From Pararge aegeria (taxonomy: Eukaryota; Arthropoda; Insecta; Lepidoptera; Nymphalidae), in NCBI RefSeq assembly GCF_905163445.1, contig NC_053197.1:10726001-10790000 (forward strand): a stretch of 64,000 nt of DNA, read 5' to 3'. The notes below the pieces were generated by a model, which made no database searches, was not told where the DNA came from, and worked only from the letters and a program-made list of their open reading frames with translations. A program made the position numbers and the translations under genes. This document shows positions 21,600-33,425 of this stretch, piece by piece. Positions within the stretch are counted from its first letter, which is position 1; the number at the start of each line of letters is the position of its first letter.

Positions 21600-22330
21600 C
21601 GTGTAGCCCAAAGGTAATTTTAGACCAACCAATGCATAAATTGTGTTGAAACTGACATTATTTCAATGATAAAGTTGCTTGGAATCAAGCCGCTCCCTTA
21701 AGATATAATAATAATTGTTAAATTTAATAATTTTGGGAAAAGTTAACTCAAGAGTTTTATTAGTAGTAAGTAGAATTTGCCCTCGGAACCGGTAGTAGGT
21801 CTTTACCAACAGACGGACTTGACGTTTTAAAAATGCTTAATAATAAATAATAATAATAAAATCAGTTTATTACTGAAAACTGAATTTTCTAAAACATAAA
21901 TTTTCAAACAATTTTTCTAACCTACTATATAATATAACGTTTTCTCAGTTTCAGTAACCCCTAGGACGAAAGTCTTTGAAAGAAGTAATAATATGCTTGC
22001 TTGACATTAATTTTGAATTATTACTTTTCCCTCTGGCCGGAGTTATACGCTATGAAACATTCAAAGAAAGAACATTACATGATGATAATGAACTATAAGA
22101 CCGCACCATCCACGATAAACAATAAGGTAAATAGTTTATTATTACCTCATGAGTAGCACCAACACCCTCCCCAGTACACTGGCATGCAGGCTGGCCAGCT
22201 GCTGTTGCTAGGATGGTGTACATGCGTCAGGGGAGGTATAAATGCTATTCTTTAAAGTAGAATAAGGTTTTGTTTTTAGCTTTTAGTGTATGGCTGTATT
22301 ACTAACACACAAGTCCATAAAAAAGATTTA
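21600..22330. other. intron sequence with a GC-rich patch
   Basis: At 22150-22240 a GC-rich patch includes CACTGGCATGCAGGCTGGCC; one plus-strand frame is open through it but has no splice borders I can defend. Remainder AT-rich. Confidence 0.4.
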
Positions 22331-22629
22331 TCTTAATATATATAAATCTCCTGTCACGATGTTTGTCCGCGATAGACTCCTAAACTACTTAACCGATTTT
22401 GAATTAAACCGTGAGCAGTCTGGTCCAACTTAAGAGATAGGATAGCTTAAATCTTTAATTATAGTCGCAATTTTATTTTATTGCAAATTATTTGTCTATA
22501 ATTAATTGACAGTCACATGTTATACATATATATATATATATATATACTACTATACTCATTTAAGGCTTAGCGATACTGAATACTTTAAAAACAAAATCAA
22601 ACGCAGACGAAGTCGCGGGCAACAGCTAG
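22331..22629 (+). mobile_element. non-autonomous Helitron
   Basis: Starts TCTTAATATATATAAATC and ends GCGGGCAACAGCTAG, inserted between host A (22330) and T (22630), the Helitron rule. It contains a (TA)n run at 22528-22548. No Rep/helicase frame. Confidence 0.7.
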
Positions 22630-22639
22630 TATTATTATA

Positions 22640-23115
22640 ATTTGTAAATAAGGCGATATAGAAGCTGAATAATTTCAGATCAAATTACGCAAACTGTATT
22701 GATTTAAGTTTGAGCCTTCTACAAATTACAGTTTCGATATGCAATTTAAGAGTACGCTGGACGATATTTCCTGCTGGTGCGTATGCGCTGCTAGAAATGA
22801 AATAACGTACTTTATATGAACGTTATTTCATTTCTTAACAGGTAGAAGGTATGTATATGTTTAAAGTTAACCAGTTTTTTTTTACAGAATTTCTTTCTTC
22901 AAGTGAAGTTTCAACGGTGATAACTTGTCAAACAAAATTTATTATATTAGTCTCTGGAATGTTTCTAATGATAATATTAGAATCTATAATAGTAGTTGAC
23001 TACATAAAAATCGAATATATTAACAAATTACTTATTCTTTAACAGCTTAGACGTAATTTTCTTTTATTCTTTAAAATAATTGTTTTATAAATATAACCTA
23101 AAATAAACTATTTAA
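22640..23115. other. intron sequence with a perfect 16-bp inverted repeat
   Basis: AGAAATGAAATAACGT (22793-22808) and its exact complement (22820-22835) flank an 11-base loop. The rest shows nothing. The short plus frame at 22851-23042 is AT-rich and not recognised. Confidence 0.5.
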
Positions 23116-23117
23116 AA

Positions 23118-23690
23118 CTAAATAAAATCTAAAACTTCCTCGAAACCACCGCAGCGAGGCACAGTTCCTAAGATGCTGGCAGCATTGCCCCTTTGGATGG
23201 CCAAACTTATTCGTTGGCCAAGGTAACTGCCCGCTCTAGGATCACCGGTAGACTCGATAACCCTTTTCGATAATTCTTTGAAAAAGGCTCTTGCCTCCGG
23301 ACCCCACGGTCCCAAAGTCTCTACTCCAAAAGGCACAAAAATGAAGCTGCTATCTAGGTTTTCATATTTACGCCTCTTGGCCTGCTCGGCACTGGTAGCA
23401 GCCGCACCTACCATTGACGAGGTGGCCTGGATGTGTGATGCAGCTAGGGTTCAACACAAGTTGCATCCCACAGAAGTGACCTTCCAAGCCTCCAATGCCT
23501 GCCATCGCTCCGCGCCAAACCAATAGGTTCTAATACAGCTGGTACGTGAGCGGTAGCAAGAGATCGTCGGATGATGTCGTTGATGGTGCTATGGCGAGAG
23601 AAGCGACCAGCGCTTCTTGAACAGGAGAGTCCATGGTGACCATAGGTGTCAACGCTGTCACCGCTGTCTGTTGACTACATACAATGCAAA
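23118..23690 (-). pseudogene. LINE protein C-terminus, frameshifted relic
   Basis: The minus strand reads DTYGHHGLSCSRSAGRFSRH and DIIRRSLATAHVPAVLEP from about 23660, then LLWDATC, then in a second frame KRRKYENL, FVPFGVETLGPWGPEA and RISLAIQRGNAASILGT down to 23118. The HGLSC...FSRH and LWDAT...IQRGNA series is a domain I know from the C-termini of many invertebrate reverse-transcriptase proteins. A short deletion after RSDG, an in-frame stop after CVEP and a frame change break it. No RT palm blocks remain. Confidence 0.65.
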
Positions 23691-23694
23691 CGTA

Positions 23695-25150
23695 AAATTA
23701 TGTTTATATGGAAACGCGTCGACAGTGCAACTTATTGCCGATATTAGTATTTAGTTATGTATTTTCTATTTTACATATTTTATTTTAAATATAAGAAAAA
23801 TAATTTTGAATGTAGCTCGTGAAAATATTAATTTTTAACTTCGTTTAGGATCTAGATAATCCGACTGTGTTTGTATGTTAAATAACGTGGAAAGGGCAAC
23901 CTTAAGTGCTGTTATTATTGCTGCAAAAGTCATATTTCCATTATAAAGATAATATACAAAACCACTGAAGCGGATCGATCCTTTCACTGTAACAGACCAT
24001 AATATTGTTATAGATATTTTGCAAGAATCGCCGTCGAAAACGTGACATTTTGAAGTCGTGTTCTAGTTAGTCTTCTACATTGATCTATTTATTGCAATGA
24101 GATGTTATAAACCTAAAGATAGACAGGCTAATTTGTCTAGTAGTAAGCATGTCTATGGACCCCAAGGTGGACCTTGGGGTCCATAGACATGCTTACTACT
24201 AAAGTATTAGCTGTATTTGTTTTTCAATCAACAAATTCTTAGTACCAACTTGGAGTTCAGTAAGAGGCGTCATTCACTCCTCTGCTTCGGACAGAACATG
24301 AAGCCATCAGTTTTGGCTTTCATCAGTTATGTTAATTATGACACATCGTCACCCCCTTATAAAAAAGTCAATAAAAGACACATTCACATCTATTCACTCA
24401 TGGGATATAGGAATATAGTGATCAGACCAAACACTGCATCAATGTAAAATACGCAAGTTTAAACAAATGCATTAACCGTCTAGTCATAAACATAGAAAGG
24501 AATATGACTTATGTTTACACTTCATAATCTAGATTTTATTTATGAAGCGATGAACTAGACATGCTGATGTGTTTTTACGTACCTATTTATTATCGGGTAT
24601 TCATGACAATTAACGAGTACAGCGGTGCAATGAAAAAAAAACAATGTTCCATATGATTTGGCATTGGCATTAAGTTTTCAACTTAGTTCAAAGTTCCTTA
24701 GCCATCCCAATTGGCTGATTTGCTTTACAACTATAGGTACTTTATCCCGCACGTATAACAAACGTTTGACGGGACAATGTGGCCTCTAGACGTTGACATC
24801 TCGCTGATTTATTGTGTGAGACCTTTATAATGCAATGGGTACGTATTGCTGTATGATCATTTTTGCAACGATTGGTTCTTGAAATTAAATAAACTAGAGT
24901 TTAAATCGACGTAGTGATACTCTAAGGTTCTTAGCCAGGCTTGATGGCTTAAGCTGATATCTACAGAGTGTAGAATAAAACACGCAAAATCTGTCTTGTT
25001 TGTCGTACAAATAACTTAATCTCGTTTGAACTGTTTTGTAAGTCTTTGAGTTAAATCTACTAAAAACCAAACACATCTAAATAACAGTCACTCTACCAAA
25101 AACAAATTTAAATTATGTGGAACCTTTTTTAGTATTCGAATAGTGGGGAT
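23695..25150. other. intron sequence holding one perfect palindrome
   Basis: Apart from the palindrome at 24138-24201 nothing is recognised; short frames at 24217-24447 and 24894-25076 have no family resemblance. Confidence 0.45.
24138..24201. repeat. perfect palindrome, 31-bp arms, 2-base centre
   Basis: 24138-24168 and 24171-24201 are exact reverse complements (core GTCTATGGACCCCAAGGT) separated by GG only. No target-site copy or repeat-family match is visible. It could be a recent fold-back duplication or a sequencing/assembly artefact. Confidence 0.9.
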
Positions 25151-25220
25151 TTAATATAACTGCCATGCCCCTAACAGGTTATCCCGTTACCATCTTAGAC
25201 TGCATCATCACTTACCATCA
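25151..25220 (+). repeat. SINE-2 3' piece joined to an RTE tail
   Basis: CCGTTACCATCTTAGACTGC then ATCATCACTTACCATCATC is SINE-2. From 25219 to about 25260 the text CATATCAACCGATAGACGTC is the 3' end of RTE on the minus strand, so a very short RTE insertion cut the SINE. Confidence 0.65.
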
Positions 25221-25259
25221 TCATATCAACCGATAGACGTCCACTGCTATCACAGCTTT

Positions 25260-25726
25260 TCTCGCTCAAATATATCTTATTTGCTTGAGTCTGTGTGTAA
25301 GTTTAAGTATCCCTCTTAAGTACAATTCTTAAGTCTATTATTATTCTCTAAACTGTAGAATTCTGGAAATTGATCTTTCGAACTAAAATCTTCACTCTAG
25401 TGAAGAACATTACCCCATTTTCCTGGGTTATCTTATTTCCACCGTAACGTAAAGTAAAAATTGCAAGCGACAAGCTATTTCAAGAAACTTTAAAAGTAAT
25501 GGGTGCAGCGAGGTGCAAACACCGCCTCGTGTGCGCCACCTGGTGGAAAGTGGCCTTATTGGAACCATTACCTCTTAACGTTCGTTGGTATATTTAGTAT
25601 AGGTAGGACCAGAATAGCGTAATCGGTTATATTTATAGAATAAACTTATTATTGGACGCGTAATTTTGGTTCTACAAAAAATTCAGTTGAGCTGCCAGAT
25701 AAACGTCTTCTTCTGTACCATATCTT
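25260..25726. other. intron sequence, nothing recognised
   Basis: No supported feature. Confidence 0.5.
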
Positions 25727-25734
25727 CTTCTATC

Positions 25735-25878
25735 CAGTGGCGTACACTGGGTCTCTTACCAGGGTATGCATATAGTAGGAAAATTGCATGAAACGGCTAA
25801 AACAATAATCCAATACGACTTATATAAAATAATTTTGGTTTGCAGTGCTTTTGTGCGTGTATGAAGTGCACGCCACTG
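25735..25878. mobile_element. hAT-type MITE with 8-bp target duplication
   Basis: A 144-bp element with ends CAGTGGCGTACACT and AGTGCACGCCACTG (one mismatch), flanked by identical CTTCTATC at 25727-25734 and 25879-25886. The 8-bp duplication and CAGTGGCG termini fit the hAT superfamily. Confidence 0.88.
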
Positions 25879-25886
25879 CTTCTATC

Positions 25887-28789
25887 CCACGTTATTTGGG
25901 CACAACGTGTCTTCAAAACTGTTTTGGTTTTGGCATTCTGAGAATACCAGAAAACTTAACGTATAAGGTTAGTGTTCAAATCTTTTGGAAAGTGGGTAAA
26001 TAATTAAAATTTGATAACTTTACTTGATATGTGTCAGATGTCTTATTAAATTGATATGTATTTTAAGAAATGTGCTAATGATTCTTATTTTGATTCATAA
26101 ATAGTTTTCAAGAAATAATTAAAATTAGTTTGATTCAAATCCAATTATCATGACATTGTGTCGGTGGATATTTTGATATAAAAACGAATGCATTTTTTAA
26201 TACAGTTCAGATGGTCCTCGAAGTAGGCAACCTCGGGTTGACGTCTCCTACTTCCCCTCCGATATCATCGAGCCTTGGCGCTCTACTCATGGCGAGCTCT
26301 CGGGCTCGCCCCACTCCCCCGGTGACGCCGTAACAACCCCTCAGGTTGTTATCGGCAAGTGTCCATCCAAAAATCGAAATCTAATACACTTCTGTCTAGT
26401 GAGAGGCTCAGACTGCGCAAAGATACGACCTAGGTCTTTGTCGTTATCAGTAGTTAAACAAGCAAACCACAAAACCAACGCGGCTGTTTAAAAAAACAGC
26501 AATATCATAAGGCAAACCAACGTCCACTGTTCAGCCCGGGTAATGTGCAATTCAACGTCAATTCATCGAAAACCATTAACATAATCGTATTTGCGGCTGA
26601 GTACTGAGTTGCTAACTTGCTATTCATTAGCTTTTCAATTACACCGCTCTATTTTATATATGAATGCGCGACAAGAGTGCTTAAAGCTGCTCAGAATAAC
26701 ATAAAGACTCCGAAGTATTAATAACACGGATATGCAAATAAAGGACCACGGTTCTATTTATAATTTTTATACAACGTGCTCAATAAAAAAAAATGAGTGG
26801 TAAGTAATACATACACGTTTAGGTAATAGTAAATACTTACGACAAAACGGTCTAAACTCAGACTCCTTTGTTATTTATGAGCATAACTAGCTGTTGTGGT
26901 ATTTGAATAATGTAAATCAGTATTTTGACTAGGTATTCTAATTTCAAATAAATTTATGTTTTATTCCATTTTCAAAAATACCACCACTAAAATCATTCAC
27001 AAAATCGTTAGGCCCTAGTGAAAATCTGCATCTCTCAAGTAATTTTCTGTCTCTCTCTCTATAACCACTAAAATTTCATTAGGGCCACATCACCAAAGTA
27101 TAAACCACTCAGCCTCATAAACGAAGCGATATTTATTTTGCTACCGTAGCTTACTGCCGAACGCCTATATCCAGTAGTAGATAATATAAGCTATTGACCG
27201 ATTAATATATTATGCATTTATAATATGATTCCTAAGGAAATTTTGGACCTATCAGTGCATAAGTTTAAACAATGCTTTAAAACACATAAGTATATTACAG
27301 CGAAGTTACTCTACAATTTATGAGTTTATAATAATGACAAGGTTGCTTGGAAGAATCCGGTTCCGCTTTCATCTCTCACAAGATAGGAAAATGAATGTAA
27401 AATTGCAAATTATTAATGTTGAAAAAGAGCAATTACTGAGCTTTCGGCGTCTTAAAACCAATAAATTATGAAATAAATTTTTACCAAAATAAATATTTAT
27501 CTCATATATATTTAGTTGGTATATTTCGCTGGCAATACCGCCTATACTTACATGTTCACAACGGAAATGACGTCTCTATGGTTGTGACGTCAACGCGTGT
27601 CGACCGGAAATAATGTGGCGGCGACGCCCGATGCAATTGGAACATCGGTCGTAAAATTAGATCCTAGTGTCGTCTCACCAAGATTAGTTAAAAGATCAAG
27701 CCATACAAAGGTGACCTACAAGTGCTATTTTTTGAAACATATTTCTGCAGTGCAGCTGAACATAGGTAAAACAAACAGATAACATACTGCGCATTTTATT
27801 GCAGTTAAATGTGCCATTAAAATAAAATGCATCCAATTTAATAATTTAACAAAATATCATACAATTTCAATTTAAAAGCACGTTTTCCTGCATAAAAATG
27901 AGAAAATAAACATAAACTTTAAAAAGTGGAATTTGTTTTAGCCGGCAACAAACACTTTAGTCGGCGGTAATGGTTATATGAGTCGCATGATAACAGAGAA
28001 ACAGAGTTTTTGCGAAGATCCTAGGGCATTTGCAAAGGAGCGATAATTGGAAACTAAGACACAGTTTTTAGAAACGGCAACCATCCCAGCTTTATCATTT
28101 AATAGGAAATTTTTATTACTGAATAAAATATAAGTTCCCATAACTATAAATTTTTTCAACCTAACCTTACTTTATATTTTGGTTAAAACATATGGACTGC
28201 GAAATTTCAACTATGATATCGTAAGTTTTCCGCACACTATATTGCTAAAATAATCCTGCAACATAGGTGTAAGTGACACTAGAGACAAAGTCAATTATTT
28301 ATTTACTTAAATGAAAAGCTACGAGGGTTGCTGGGAGGCTGCATACCTGCTTAAATATTCAAGTCAATAGAAACATCGACAGACAGATGTAAGAGGCAGC
28401 ATTGTAAGGGTTTTCCTTTTACCATTTAAGTAAGGAATCCGAAATGCTGGGAAAATCAATTGTACAAGTCGTCATACGCATATAAAGTTATGCGCTGTAG
28501 AATATTCCTTGAAAAGGGCTGATTTCTTACAAAGCTTTTGAGCTAGTTCACGCTTGAATTCAACTTATATACGGTCATACAATTAAAGTTAAGCTTACAG
28601 CTTGGGATAATACATGCCAGTTTGTCTAGATAATGTGTATAATGTGAGAATAGTTTCACTTTAAAGAGTATTTTCTACTGACTTCAAAGACGGTTCTTCG
28701 ATAGAAATTGATAAACGACTTGTTTATCGATTTCTCCGCCAATGGTAAACCAATTATTGTATTTTATCTTAAACATTGTAAGTTTTGTC

Positions 28790-28790
<1 letters not shown>
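25887..28790. other. intron sequence; GC-rich repeat-like block at 26210-26400
   Basis: The block contains GTCCTCGAAGTAGGCAACCT, GGCGCTCTACTCATGGCGAG and CCACTCCCCCGGTGACGCCG. It looks like a piece of a LINE untranslated region I have seen in Lepidoptera, but I cannot place the family. The rest is AT-rich with no supported gene. Confidence 0.4.
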
Positions 28791-28793
<3 letters not shown>

Positions 28794-28854
<61 letters not shown>

Positions 28855-28870
28855 ATATATATATTTATTT
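28794..28870. repeat. (TA)n microsatellite
   Basis: Long alternating TA run with one interruption; further shorter runs to 28915. It produces a false tyrosine/isoleucine-rich open frame. Confidence 0.95.
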
Positions 28871-28917
28871 GTTTATTGTATACATAAATACTATATATAT
28901 TATATATATATATATAC

Positions 28918-29112
28918 CACATATATGAAGAGAGGTATCTTCTTGAGCTGTTGTTACGCCATTGGTTGCCTGGAAGAGATCGCTATGTGCGTATGTATAT
29001 ATGTATGTAAGTCCGCCAAATTGTATACTTTGCGTTATATTTGTATTAGCAATTTTTCTGTATGTTTATGTGGTGTACAATAAAAATGTATTCATTCCTT
29101 CATTCATTTATT
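28918..29112 (+). mobile_element. LINE 3' end (GGAAGAGATCGCT family)
   Basis: GGTTGCCTGGAAGAGATCGC, CCGCCAAATTGTATACTTTG and TGTACAATAAAAATGTATTC with an ATTC-rich tail. Open frames here are UTR shadows. Confidence 0.7.
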
Positions 29113-29264
29113 CGTCAATATTATTAAATCTCAACCTAGACGGTTAACGTTAACATCATCCCCAGCTTATCCATATTCCACTACTGCACGGCTAGCATCT
29201 GCAGGAGATATTTTTCGGCCAAGGAAAAGGACAAAATTTGATCTTCTCCCACAGCTCAGCGAGT

Positions 29265-29540
29265 GACGAGCTCCCGGGCGCAACGGTGAGCGCTGTAAGT
29301 TTAACTAGGAGGTCCCGGATTCGATTCTTCGAATTTTCTCTGATCTGGTCTGGTGGGAGGCTTTTGCCGTGGCTAGTTACCAACCTACCGACAAAGAAGC
29401 GGTGCAATTTCGCTTAAAAACCGATTAGAGGTATGACTACCTCCCTAACAGGTTACCCCGTTACCATCTTAGTCTGAATCATCACTTTCCACCAGGTGAG
29501 GTTACCAAGGGCTAACTTGTAGTGGAATAAAATAAAAGCT
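29265..29540 (+). mobile_element. SINE-2 copy
   Basis: Head CGCAACGGTGAGCGCTG and CCCGGATTCGATTCTTCG, body CTCTGATCTGGTCTGGTGGG, CCGTTACCATCTTAGTCTG and CTAACTTGTAGTGGAATAAA. Confidence 0.8.
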
Positions 29541-29589
29541 TTATCAACTCTCCGAGCTTTGGATGAGTTGAAATAATATCCAAAAAATA

Positions 29590-29715
29590 AACGGGGGTAA
29601 ACTTCTATTCCCTGTTGCCGGGCTTTGGCAGGTGGACTCTTTAATTGTATCCCTTGTCAGGGGATAGAATCGTAGGACAAAACTTTTTCTCTGGTCCATG
29701 CAAGCCATGCAGCTG
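29590..29715 (-). repeat. dispersed repeat related to 38500-38620
   Basis: The minus strand reads ATCCCCTGACAAGGGATA then ATTAAAGAGTCCACC, matching ATCCCCTGACAAGGGATATA...AACGTGTCCAGC on the plus strand at 38537. Confidence 0.6.
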
Positions 29716-29719
29716 GGCA

Positions 29720-30000
29720 AAGATTTCCTCTCTTATGCCCTGAGCCTTATTCAGCGCCTAGACCCAACACGCTTTTCCAATCGGACTGGTATATCCTGTT
29801 CTAGTTGTAAGTTAAAAATAGCTTCTAAACTGGAAAAACGTCTTAACTTGCGCTCCAAAGCATGAAGGTCTATAAAGCCCAATTACCAAATTTTGGGCTG
29901 GTACTAAAAGAATATGGATAGAAAACTCTACACTAAATTCTACACCCAACCCGGGGATTGATTTTCGGCTATCGTGTTCGAGGCAGTTCCATATATTATA
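29720..30000. other. non-coding, nothing recognised
   Basis: No supported feature. Confidence 0.5.
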
Positions 30001-30001
30001 T

Positions 30002-30175
30002 CTACTTAAGAAAGAAGAAGAAACAATTTATTGCACGTATAACATACAGGAAAAGAAACAGTAAGGAGTATACAGTACACAATGTAGACATGCAAAGGCG
30101 GCCTTATTGCTGCAAGCAATCTCTTACAGGCAACCTTTGTAGATAGGACTTACAGCAAGAGAACGGGATAGTGCC
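30002..30175 (-). mobile_element. LINE 3' end, minus strand
   Basis: AAAGGCGGCCTTATTGCTGC and AAGCAATCTCTTACAGGCAA are the complement of the GCCTGGAAGAGATCGCTT...AAGGCCGCC family. The A-rich tail is at the low-coordinate side. An AT-rich run at 30180-30330 follows. Confidence 0.7.
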
Positions 30176-30179
30176 AAGA

Positions 30180-30685
30180 GTTTTGATAGATATACATAAA
30201 TACCAAAATGTAAAGATACAAATACATATATAATTTAAATAAATATACGTAATATATAAAATATACATGATATATAAATAGAAAATATACATAATATATA
30301 TAAATATATAACAAACATAATATATATAAGTAGATTTTAACACACAATTAAAAAAAAAAAAAAGAATATAAAGAATCTACTTCAAATTTCATCACTCAAA
30401 GAGAGGTAGTAGTCCTTCAGACGACTCTTAAATATCGGAAGGGAACTACTTCCACGGATTTCAGCAGGCAGATTGTTCCAGAGTATAATTGCTTAATGCA
30501 TTGCATTGCATATTTACTTAATGTAATAAGAGGGGTGAAATGCTCAACAAGAACTTAAGTAACGACCACATATAAAATTTACATTCTTACCCACTTAATT
30601 ATTTCTCACTCTATATGCAAGTGTATGCAACTCCTAGAGTAAATTTCTTAACTATCCCAATACTAGCTACCACCACAAGTTCACT
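30180..30685. other. AT-rich low-complexity, then unrecognised
   Basis: TA-rich text to 30360 yields false tyrosine/isoleucine frames on the minus strand. 30400-30500 (TCTTAAATATCGGAAGGGAA, GGCAGATTGTTCCAGAG) could be the body of the LINE 3' end just before it; unproven. Confidence 0.4.
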
Positions 30686-30847
30686 TCTATATATATAAGG
30701 AAGTTGTGTTAGTTACACCATTTATAACTCACGGCTCAGAACGGCTGCACCAATATTTATGAAATATGTTTTTTTTTATTTCTCTTAGTCCGGAATAGGA
30801 TAATAAGTATTAAAATACAACATTACGAAGTTCGCAGGGACAGCTAG
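30686..30847 (+). mobile_element. short Helitron-like element
   Basis: Starts TCTATATATATAAGG and ends GGGACAGCTAG; contains CACGGCTCAGAACGGCTGCA. The flanks are T and C rather than A and T, so the call is weaker than for the other Helitrons. Confidence 0.5.
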
Positions 30848-31059
30848 CTTATTATATAACCCTTAAGGAATCAAACTTACAGAATATATTACAGCGAAAA
30901 CTACTCAATAAATAACTTAACGGCTCGCTGACGGATAATAAGAATAAATTAATTTTCGTGTCTAAAATAAATTATTTTACTTTTATATTAGAGAAATAAG
31001 AAATGAGCTTGTGGAGGAATGTTCTGTAAGAATGTTTTTATATAATTTCAGCGCTCAAT

Positions 31060-31140
31060 GCTACGAGTATGTTCATCCAGAGAATGCAAGCTATCACTTG
31101 ACCGAATTTCGTCAAGATTGTTCAAATGGTTGAGCCGAAT
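31060..31140 (+). repeat. dispersed repeat fragment
   Basis: GAATGCAAGCTATCACTTGA and TCAAATGGTTGAGCCGAAT recur at 60640-60695 (GATGCAAGCTATCTGAAAGC, CAGTGGTTGAGCCGAAC). Confidence 0.6.
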
Positions 31141-31246
31141 TGGCATAGTTCATAAATAATATAAAACAGCAGATGTATGATATAATTGACAACATTAAGG
31201 CAAATGTTAGAATTTGTTAGGTAAAAACCGCACATAGGTGAGTGTA

Positions 31247-31390
31247 GTCGTGATAGCCGAGTGGTTAGGTCTTTGGCTTTACTTTAGGGGCTCGATATCG
31301 TATCCCAGCACGCACCACTAACTTAATAAAAAAAATATTAAGCAAAATCTTAAAAAGGAAAAAAGTTTCGTGATAAAATAATTAAAAATA
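31247..31390 (+). repeat. SINE-1 5' half
   Basis: Head CGTGATAGCCGAGTGGTTAG with CGATATCGTATCCCAGCACG; the body stops after TTTCGTGATAAA. Confidence 0.65.
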
Positions 31391-31826
31391 TATATTCGAA
31401 AAGACGGTGGCATGACGGCGATAAGGAAGATGCCGTTTTTCGTTGCGGCATATGTTATCAGTTATTGTTTTATCAAAAACAAACGAACAGACGCGCTTTT
31501 CCATTACAATTTTAGTACTATCTGCACTTGCCGATTGCCAATTAGGAAAAATACCTATCAAAGCTTAGCCTTTAGTAAAATATATATGCAAATTGCCCCC
31601 ATTGCATGAGGATAACCAGCGTTTTGAATTAATTTCAGGCTTACAACTAAGCCAAGTACACAATATACTAGTAGAATTACTATGCAAACAGTCCCTCGGA
31701 AGGGCCGACAAGTTTCCAGTCGTTTTAGGGCGTATACATCAAGTATTTGTGCCACTGTAGCGGAATATCATGTAGATTTAACCTAATCGCTCATCCAGGC
31801 AGTACTTTCCATTTATAAGAGTCTAC
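31391..31826. other. intron sequence, nothing recognised
   Basis: No supported feature. Confidence 0.5.
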
Positions 31827-31888
31827 TGATAATTAAATAAATAAATAAATAAATAAACTACGACAATACGCACATCGCCATCTAGCAT
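31827..31888 (-). repeat. SINE-3 3' end
   Basis: (AATA)n tail and ACGACAATACGCACATCGCC on the plus strand, complement of the SINE-3 end GGCGATGTGTGTATTGTCGT. Confidence 0.7.
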
Positions 31889-31965
31889 CTTCCATCGCCC
31901 GCTGTGATTCTGAGCCTTCTTATGAGGCCCATAGCTTATAATTTTACATGTATTGAATTACAAGA
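31889..31965 (-). repeat. RTE stub plus its old flank
   Basis: 31889-31934 is the complement of RTE text TATGGGCCTCATAAGAAGGC...GGGCGATGG. 31935-31965 is the flank seen next to the RTE at 33655-33686 in opposite orientation. See the composite-unit finding. Confidence 0.8.
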
Positions 31966-32213
31966 AAGAAATAAATAAATATACTACGACAATACACGAT
32001 TGCTTGTGTTACGGGTACTAAGATGACTGATGAATATTTCTATAAATAATATACATAAATACTTATAATATAGGTACAGATAAACACCCAGACACTGAAA
32101 AACATACATGTTCATCACATAAATATATTCCAGTCGTGGGAATCGAACCCACGGCCTTGGACTCAGAAAGCAAGGTCGCTGCCCACTGCGCCAGTCGGCC
32201 GTCTTATTATTCA
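31966..32213 (-). mobile_element. SINE-3 copy, full length
   Basis: The minus strand runs from CTGGCGCAGTGGGCAGCGAC and GTGGGTTCGATTCCCACGAC (head) through GTATTGTCGTAGTATATTTA to an (ATTT)n tail. Confidence 0.85.
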
Positions 32214-32419
32214 ACGATTGCCGCGTTGATCAAGAGAACCCTCTTATGAACGAATTGCTTAGTGTGAGATTTTTTACCCATTCGATTACGTAATAAATAA
32301 TAGTCCTTGTAACAGGACTAAAATAAAATTATTCTCCAATCAATGTTCCTCTGTGCCAGGGGACCGCACACAGAACATGTGATGATACTCTCATAATTAT
32401 TATGCGCCAGGACCTCTAA

Positions 32420-32646
32420 ATTTCGGAGTTATGTGCGTTTTAGCAAAAAAAAACACTAGCTACAACGGTAAAGTGTAACATCGTGAGGAAACATGCCTGT
32501 CTGAGAGTTCCCCATAACGTTCTCTAAGCCGTATGAATTCTATTAAACCACACTTAGCCAACGTGATGGACTACGGCCTAATCTCTTATAATTTTGAGAG
32601 GAAACCCGTGTCCTGTAATTGACCCGTAATGTATTGATGATGAAAC
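32420..32646 (+). repeat. SINE-1 copy without head
   Basis: TAACATCGTGAGGAAACATG, AACGTGATGGACTACGGCC and a TGATGATGA tail. Confidence 0.7.
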
Positions 32647-32649
32647 ATG

Positions 32650-32782
32650 GGATGAATAATATACATTGAAATAGTGTGGTGGGGCAATTCTCTAAAAACC
32701 CTCTTCAATTTTCTATGAGAGAGAATACCTGCGGCTAGTAGTGGGAAGTTAATATGCTAAGGGTGTGTCCCTACTATTTGCG

Positions 32783-32828
<46 letters not shown>

Positions 32829-33420
32829 ATAGCTTAGCTTTGTCTATATGACTCTATTAATAGTATATAGAGTTATAAATACGAAATTCATTAAATAAAA
32901 AAGGGGCAAACATTCGATCAATACAATATACTACATGTGTCGCCAAAAGTGTATGTTGGATTTTATATACGACTGCTTGGTACGTTATGAATCGTAGGGA
33001 CAAACAAACTCACTTTTGCATCTATAATATTGGCAAGCAACGGAAGTATTTCCAAGGTAGAGCAGCAAAAACATATTTCATTATTCATACTAACATCCAC
33101 ACATTTATATTAAAACATCTTGAACATACTAATTCTAAAATAAAAAAAAACTATTCTAACGCATTTTTCCCACAAATGGCACAACTAGTTTGAAGTCTTG
33201 AAAAGGGTAGGTACCTATTATAATCTAGAACTAACTGCGGGCGTAAAAACCCTTTGGTATTCTATAAACGCGTTTGCTTCCTTTATTACCCTTGCAATAA
33301 GTCATCCAGCTGCCTTGTAGCAGATGTTTACGTAATTACTAGTAGGGTGCCTAGCCTTCAACAAACGCTTTGTGGTGAATTGTTTTTCTGTGTACTGAAA
33401 TAGGTCAAAGAGTGAATATT
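32650..33420. other. intron sequence with (TA)n
   Basis: A (TA)n microsatellite at 32787-32825; otherwise nothing recognised. Confidence 0.55.
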
Positions 33421-33425
33421 TGACG

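Noticed and set aside
28742..29083. 113-codon open frame rich in Tyr/Ile
   Set aside because: It is produced by the (TA)n microsatellite and a LINE 3' UTR, with no protein-like composition.
30104..30347. Two minus-strand Tyr/Ile-rich frames
   Set aside because: AT-rich low-complexity DNA next to a LINE tail.
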